Shown: positions 14,649-17,790 of the stretch, piece by piece | Numbering within the stretch: position 1 is the first letter of the stretch | Layout: every line of letters begins with the position of its first letter | Assembly (NCBI GenBank): GCA_958420145.1 | Contig: CATZIR010000003.1 | Location: forward strand, 1-17,790 | Direction: 5' to 3' | Source of the DNA: an uncultured Eubacteriales bacterium | Lineage (GTDB): Bacteria; Bacillota; Clostridia; Christensenellales; UBA1242 | Length of the DNA: 17,790 nt | Translations under genes and position numbers: made by a program | Notes under the pieces: model-generated | Told to the model about the DNA's origin: nothing | The model's database searches: none | Seen by the model: only the letters and a program-made list of their open reading frames with translations

Positions 14649-15752
14649 TTATTGATTTTTAAATATGCCACTTGCGATAATTCGCTCAACAACTCGTTTC
14701 ATCATAATAGGTGGTACACTCATACCACAAATATAGCCAATGTTTGCGTATGTGTTGGGCGAGAAGTCAAAATCGCTAGGGAATGTTTGACTATTTCTCA
14801 CGGTTTCCTTGCTGACATAGGCAAGTTCTTTTAAATCGATAATATCTGGTTTAGACCTTTGAGTTGGCATAACCTCGTGGTCTCTAATGTATTTTGTTTG
14901 GAATGCACTTCGCTTTTCGCCAAGCCTTACACGAGTTTCAGCAATGTCGTGTTCATCATCTTTTGCTTGTGCTGCTAGTTCGTAAAAGTGGGTGTCTTTG
15001 CCAAGAGGTTTTAAAGCACCCTCTTTAATCATTCCATAAGTAATTGGCTCATAATTGAAGACCATATCGATTTTGTTTAGGTCGAAATCTAAGCGAGTAG
15101 CGACAAAGAATACTCGATGTCTCTTTTGTGGTACACCCATTTTTTCGCCCTTCAGCAACCAATGTTGCACTTTATAACCAATCTTATTAAATCTTGTATA
15201 AACACCTTGTACATATTTCCAGGCATTTCCTTTAATCAAACCCTCGACATTTTCCATTACGACAACTTTTGGTCGTAATTTGTTTACGGTTTCTATAAAC
15301 ACAAACATTAAGTCGTCAAGTGTTTGCATTTTTTGACCCTCTCTAAAAACCTTTTCAACACCCCAAGCATCTTCTCTTTGCCCAGCCATCGAAAAGGTAG
15401 AGCAAGGTGGCGATCCATCAAGTATGTCAAGGTTATATAATTCTTGTGGTAGGTCATCTTTTTTATTAAAGTCTCGTATGTCCATAAGGAAATTGTATTT
15501 GGGGTTATGATTTATCTTGTAAATTTCATTCATCTTAGGGTCAATTTCACAACAACCCAAGACATTGCAGCCTGCTAGTTTGTAACCCATCGAAGACCCC
15601 CCCCCACAAGCGAAACACGAAAATACAGTTAAGCCATTCTTTTCGGTTGGGTAGCCATCTTTCATAGACCATTTCCAGTCGGTACTTGTTTGCGACTTGC
15701 AATTTTCATACTCATCGCCGAGACAATCGAATAATGATATTTGTTTTGTCAT
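14649..15752 (-). CDS. C5-cytosine DNA methyltransferase with a phase-variable-type G9 tract
   Basis: The product has 367 residues, ATG after AAAGGAAAATAAACG. It transfers methyl from S-adenosylmethionine to C5 of cytosine in DNA. Motif I is FACGGGSSMGYKLAG (47-61); motif IV GSPPCSTFSMAG has the catalytic Cys117; motif VI is ENV (167-169); motif VIII QKRHR (209-213); motif X is near YANIGYICGMSVPP. A region between VIII and X would hold target recognition. All core motifs are intact. The three glycines of motif I are written GGG GGG GGG, making a nine-G run. No restriction enzyme is adjacent, so it is probably an orphan protective enzyme. It follows the amino-methyltransferase by 22 bases. 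Confidence 0.93.
   Translation of the reverse strand: MTKQISLFDCLGDEYENCKSQTSTDWKWSMKDGYPTEKNGLTVFSCFACGGGSSMGYKLAGCNVLGCCEIDPKMNEIYKINHNPKYNFLMDIRDFNKKDDLPQELYNLDILDGSPPCSTFSMAGQREDAWGVEKVFREGQKMQTLDDLMFVFIETVNKLRPKVVVMENVEGLIKGNAWKYVQGVYTRFNKIGYKVQHWLLKGEKMGVPQKRHRVFFVATRLDFDLNKIDMVFNYEPITYGMIKEGALKPLGKDTHFYELAAQAKDDEHDIAETRVRLGEKRSAFQTKYIRDHEVMPTQRSKPDIIDLKELAYVSKETVRNSQTFPSDFDFSPNTYANIGYICGMSVPPIMMKRVVERIIASGIFKNQ
15597..15605 (-). repeat. Nine-G homopolymer tract in the C5 methyltransferase
   Basis: Coding strand reads TGT GGG GGG GGG TCT (codons 49-53). Loss of one G leads to a TAG eight codons after the tract; gain of one leads to a TGA about 16 codons after it. Either would truncate the enzyme before its catalytic Cys. 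Such tracts change length by polymerase slippage. Confidence 0.9.
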
Positions 15753-15774
15753 CGTTTATTTTCCTTTATATGCT

Positions 15775-16491
15775 CTATTTGTCAGTTTTTAGTAAATCAA
15801 AAATGCTCACTTGGGACATTTCTTTGTCTAACCATTTAGAGCCTTTTTCGTAATAATCTTTGTTAATCTCGCAAGCGATAAAGTTTCGTTGCATCTTGTG
15901 GCAACACACAGGAACAACACAACTACCTGCAAATGGGTCGAATATCAAGTCGCCCTCTTTGGTATAAAAGTTTAAAATCGCTTTAAACAACTGACTTGGT
16001 TTTTGTGTTGGGTGGAAACGAACATCTTTGTGCATCATATCGCCTTGCAGCATTCCATTGTAAAGGTAGTGGAATACACGTGCAACACCTTTACTACACC
16101 AAGCCAACTCGCAATCGGCGAAATCATTTCTCATACCATCATCGCATCTTTTGTCCCAAACTAGCCAAGAGCCAGTAGGTGGTAGGTAGTCAGTATAGTA
16201 ATTGCCTCCAAATATGATTTGATTTTTTGAAACTTGGAACATTAGGTCAAAATATTCTTTTGTGAGCCTTTGCTTGTCCCAATCGCCAGTGTTACTATAA
16301 TCTCTACGATTGGCGGCGGCTCTACCAACTCTTTTGACACCATTGGTGTAAGCCATTGAGCCAACACCTATTCCATACGGTGGGTCGGCAATAAGCCAGT
16401 CGACTTTTACCCCCCCCCGTACCATTTTTCGCATTAGTTCGAGAGCATCACAATTATAGACCTTATTGATTTCTATAACTTCGTTTTCCAT
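15775..16491 (-). CDS. Amino (N6-adenine or N4-cytosine) DNA methyltransferase with a phase-variable-type G9 tract
   Basis: The product has 238 residues from ATG 16491, with AGGAAA upstream inside the end of the previous gene. Motif IV DPPY (36-39) comes first and the AdoMet-binding motif I FDPFAGSC (about 184-191) last, the beta-type order of amino methyltransferases (DNA methylase N4/N6 family). HPTQKP, the usual motif before motif I, is also present. The enzyme is short, so the recognition region (about 50-150) is small. DPPY favours N6-adenine but does not prove it. Codons 25-28 read CGG GGG GGG GTA, a nine-G run just before DPPY. No partner nuclease is present; a protective role against host restriction is likely. 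Confidence 0.92.
   Translation of the reverse strand: MENEVIEINKVYNCDALELMRKMVRGGVKVDWLIADPPYGIGVGSMAYTNGVKRVGRAAANRRDYSNTGDWDKQRLTKEYFDLMFQVSKNQIIFGGNYYTDYLPPTGSWLVWDKRCDDGMRNDFADCELAWCSKGVARVFHYLYNGMLQGDMMHKDVRFHPTQKPSQLFKAILNFYTKEGDLIFDPFAGSCVVPVCCHKMQRNFIACEINKDYYEKGSKWLDKEMSQVSIFDLLKTDK
16410..16418 (-). repeat. Nine-G homopolymer tract in the amino methyltransferase
   Basis: Coding strand reads GTA CGG GGG GGG GTA. With eight G the next codon becomes TAA at once; with ten G the frame runs about 30 codons to a TAG. Both remove motif IV and motif I, so each change would be a clean OFF state. CGG arginine and GGG glycine codons look uncharacteristic of this AT-rich DNA. Confidence 0.9.
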
Positions 16492-16494
16492 AAA

Positions 16495-16662
16495 TTATTT
16501 CCTACCCACAACTTTATTGTAAAGTTCATCGACAGCAACCTTTAATACAATGTTTTGTTTCCATTGCATTTTTTCGGCAATAGCCAAGATTTGCGACTTT
16601 GTCTGGGTAGCGACTTTTATAGATTTACTTTCATTCTTAGTAGTATCTACTGCCTTTTTCAT
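16495..16662 (-). CDS. Small ribbon-helix-helix-like protein
   Basis: The product has 55 residues. ATG 16662 follows AAAGGAGAATTT and overlaps the stop of the metallophosphoesterase gene as ATGA. The sequence (MKKAVDTTKNESKSIKVATQ then TKSQILAIAEKMQWKQNIVL) has a short basic tail, a putative strand SIKVAT, then two helices, the Arc/CopG-type DNA-binding layout. Such proteins bind DNA as dimers and often control neighbouring genes. It lies four bases before the methyltransferase start, so it may regulate that operon; this is inference. The fold call is by pattern, without a diagnostic motif. Confidence 0.6.
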   Translation of the reverse strand: MKKAVDTTKNESKSIKVATQTKSQILAIAEKMQWKQNIVLKVAVDELYNKVVGRK

Positions 16663-17790
16663 AAATTCTCCTTTAATTTTTCTAAAATATTATCAATGTG
16701 TATAGGTTTAAACCCATTAACATCAGCGCCAACATTATAACTATTCTTTGGCAATTCCATTGGGCAATGGTGCACATCGTCTATCTTGTTGCTATGCAAG
16801 TGTCCGTAAATGTTAATCATCTTATTGTCGTTAGATGCAAATGGGTAATGGCACATAACAAACTTTTTGCCCTTGTAGTCAATTTCTTTGTAATTGCAAA
16901 TTTCCAAGAATAATGATTTGTCGAATTTTTTACTTTTTACAAATTGGTCGTGGTTTCCTAAAACTAAAACCTTTTTGCCATTAAGAACAGGTAATAATTG
17001 GTTAGTAAACTCAACATTTCCAAAACTTAAATCGCCGACAATATAAACCAAATCATCTTTACCAACAGTTTCATTCCATAATCTAATCATTTCACAATTC
17101 ATATTGTAAACATCAGTAAATGGTCTATTTTCGTATTCAATAATGTTTTCGTGCATAAAGTGGTTGTCGCTTATAAAGAATATGTTATTTGGCTTAAAGG
17201 TATCGATTTCGATGCGTTTAGGTGTAAGTTCTTCAGCAAAGTATTGATTTAAAAGTGAATACTTAACATCGTCTAGCACTTTGACGGCGAACTCATCAAT
17301 TTTATTGTTTTCGCTTTGGTTTAGTTTTGAGACTTCGTAAACCGACTTGTTTATTGAGTTTGCCAACCATTCGGCTTGGTCGAGAGGCAGAACACCTTTC
17401 TTAATACCAATTAGATAATCTCTATCATCAGCAATTAAGCATTCACTATATGGTTTACCAGCAACATATTTGTTTATAAAGTCAAACATTCTAACGATAT
17501 GATGTAATTGCTTAGGATCGTAACCATACTTTTCGATTTTATCGACTATTGTTGGGTAAGGGTGTTTAAGAGCAACAAGTTTTTGTTGGCTCATACCAGA
17601 TTGACAATTTAGCCCCTTGTTTATATCGAGCCTTGCTATTCGCTCATTGTGGTCGAATAGTGGTTGAATTAGGTGTTTATATTTAGGGTTAATGATTTTA
17701 TACTTTGTAAATAAGATTTCCAGGAAATTGATATTTTGTTTCTTAAAAGTATCTAACATAACTCTAACATCTTTAACATCGATATGCTCG
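16659..17790 (-). CDS. RlaP-type nucleotidyltransferase C-terminal part fused to metallophosphoesterase, partial (5' end outside window)
   Basis: The frame is open to the window edge. A Met at 17759 is not a convincing start: ten sense codons precede it and no ribosome site is visible, and residues after it (INFLEILFTKY, then KHPYPTIVDKIEKYGYDPKQ and LHHIVRMFDFINKYVAGKPY) look like the C-terminal half of RlaP/YcgL-type nucleotidyltransferases, where YGYD.K...H..R is typical. Counting from that Met, residues about 190-366 are a calcineurin-like phosphoesterase: D198xH200, GD 242-243, GNHD 268-271, His304 (MCHYP) and GHLH 319-322 form the two-metal site. RlaP proteins have been predicted to act in RNA repair, so the fusion could process RNA ends. 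The catalytic half of the transferase lies outside the window. Confidence 0.82.
   Translation of the reverse strand, partial: EHIDVKDVRVMLDTFKKQNINFLEILFTKYKIINPKYKHLIQPLFDHNERIARLDINKGLNCQSGMSQQKLVALKHPYPTIVDKIEKYGYDPKQLHHIVRMFDFINKYVAGKPYSECLIADDRDYLIGIKKGVLPLDQAEWLANSINKSVYEVSKLNQSENNKIDEFAVKVLDDVKYSLLNQYFAEELTPKRIEIDTFKPNNIFFISDNHFMHENIIEYENRPFTDVYNMNCEMIRLWNETVGKDDLVYIVGDLSFGNVEFTNQLLPVLNGKKVLVLGNHDQFVKSKKFDKSLFLEICNYKEIDYKGKKFVMCHYPFASNDNKMINIYGHLHSNKIDDVHHCPMELPKNSYNVGADVNGFKPIHIDNILEKLKENL

Noticed and set aside
17757..17759. ATG at 17759 as the true start of the phosphoesterase gene
   Set aside because: The frame is open with ten sense codons up to the window edge, no ribosome site is seen, and the N-terminal sequence resembles the middle of a nucleotidyltransferase.
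1..17790. Recoded stop codons (as in some gut phages)
   Set aside because: TAA, TAG and TGA all end genes at sensible places with the next ribosome site nearby, and motifs contain no internal stops.
1..17790. tRNA genes or CRISPR arrays
   Set aside because: No cloverleaf-like stretch or regularly spaced repeat was seen on either strand.

Overview
The window is part of a tailed-phage (siphovirus-type) genome or prophage. All 26 protein genes read on the minus strand, so the natural reading order runs from position 17790 down to 1. The DNA is AT-rich. Genes are packed with 1-50 base overlaps and nearly all have strong AGGAGG-type ribosome sites at ATG or GTG starts. TAA, TAG and TGA all serve as stops, so the code is standard. 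This fits a phage of a low-GC Gram-positive (Firmicutes/Bacillota) host, probably from the gut; the host is an inference.

Layout in transcription order. (1) 17790-14406, accessory block: a gene cut by the window edge whose product joins the end of an RlaP-type nucleotidyltransferase to a metallophosphoesterase; a 55-residue ribbon-helix-helix-like protein; an amino (N6A/N4C) DNA methyltransferase; a C5-cytosine methyltransferase; and a small unknown protein. (2) 14413-13087: a small coiled-coil protein, a zinc-finger/GIY-YIG endonuclease and a small unknown protein. (3) 13109-10588: probable small terminase and clear large terminase. (4) 10587-10193: a self-contained unit made of a consensus sigma-70/A promoter, a 58-residue CxxC/CxxC zinc-ribbon gene and a strong intrinsic terminator. 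It sits between terminase and portal and looks like a phage 'moron'. (5) 10192-5378: portal, Gp20-type scaffold, decoration protein, gpE-type major capsid protein, a small unknown, and connector and closure proteins. (6) 5374-1: HK97 gp10-like protein, tail terminator, tail tube, G and GT tail-assembly chaperones made by a -1 frameshift, a short tape measure, a tail protein with a Listeria/Bacteroides-repeat tail domain, and a partial distal-tail gene.

The most striking signal is that each of the two adjacent methyltransferase genes contains a run of exactly nine G on the coding strand, at 15597-15605 and 16410-16418. The longest other G/C run I see in the window is five. Both runs lie early in the reading frame, and gain or loss of one G stops either protein soon after. 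This is the classic form of slipped-strand phase variation, here apparently in a phage modification module. The same DNA appears to lack AGCT, CATG and GGCC and has only eight GATC sites. The phage may therefore combine restriction-site avoidance with switchable self-methylation.

No integrase, lysis, replication or repressor genes, tRNAs or CRISPR arrays are visible, so lifestyle cannot be decided from this window.
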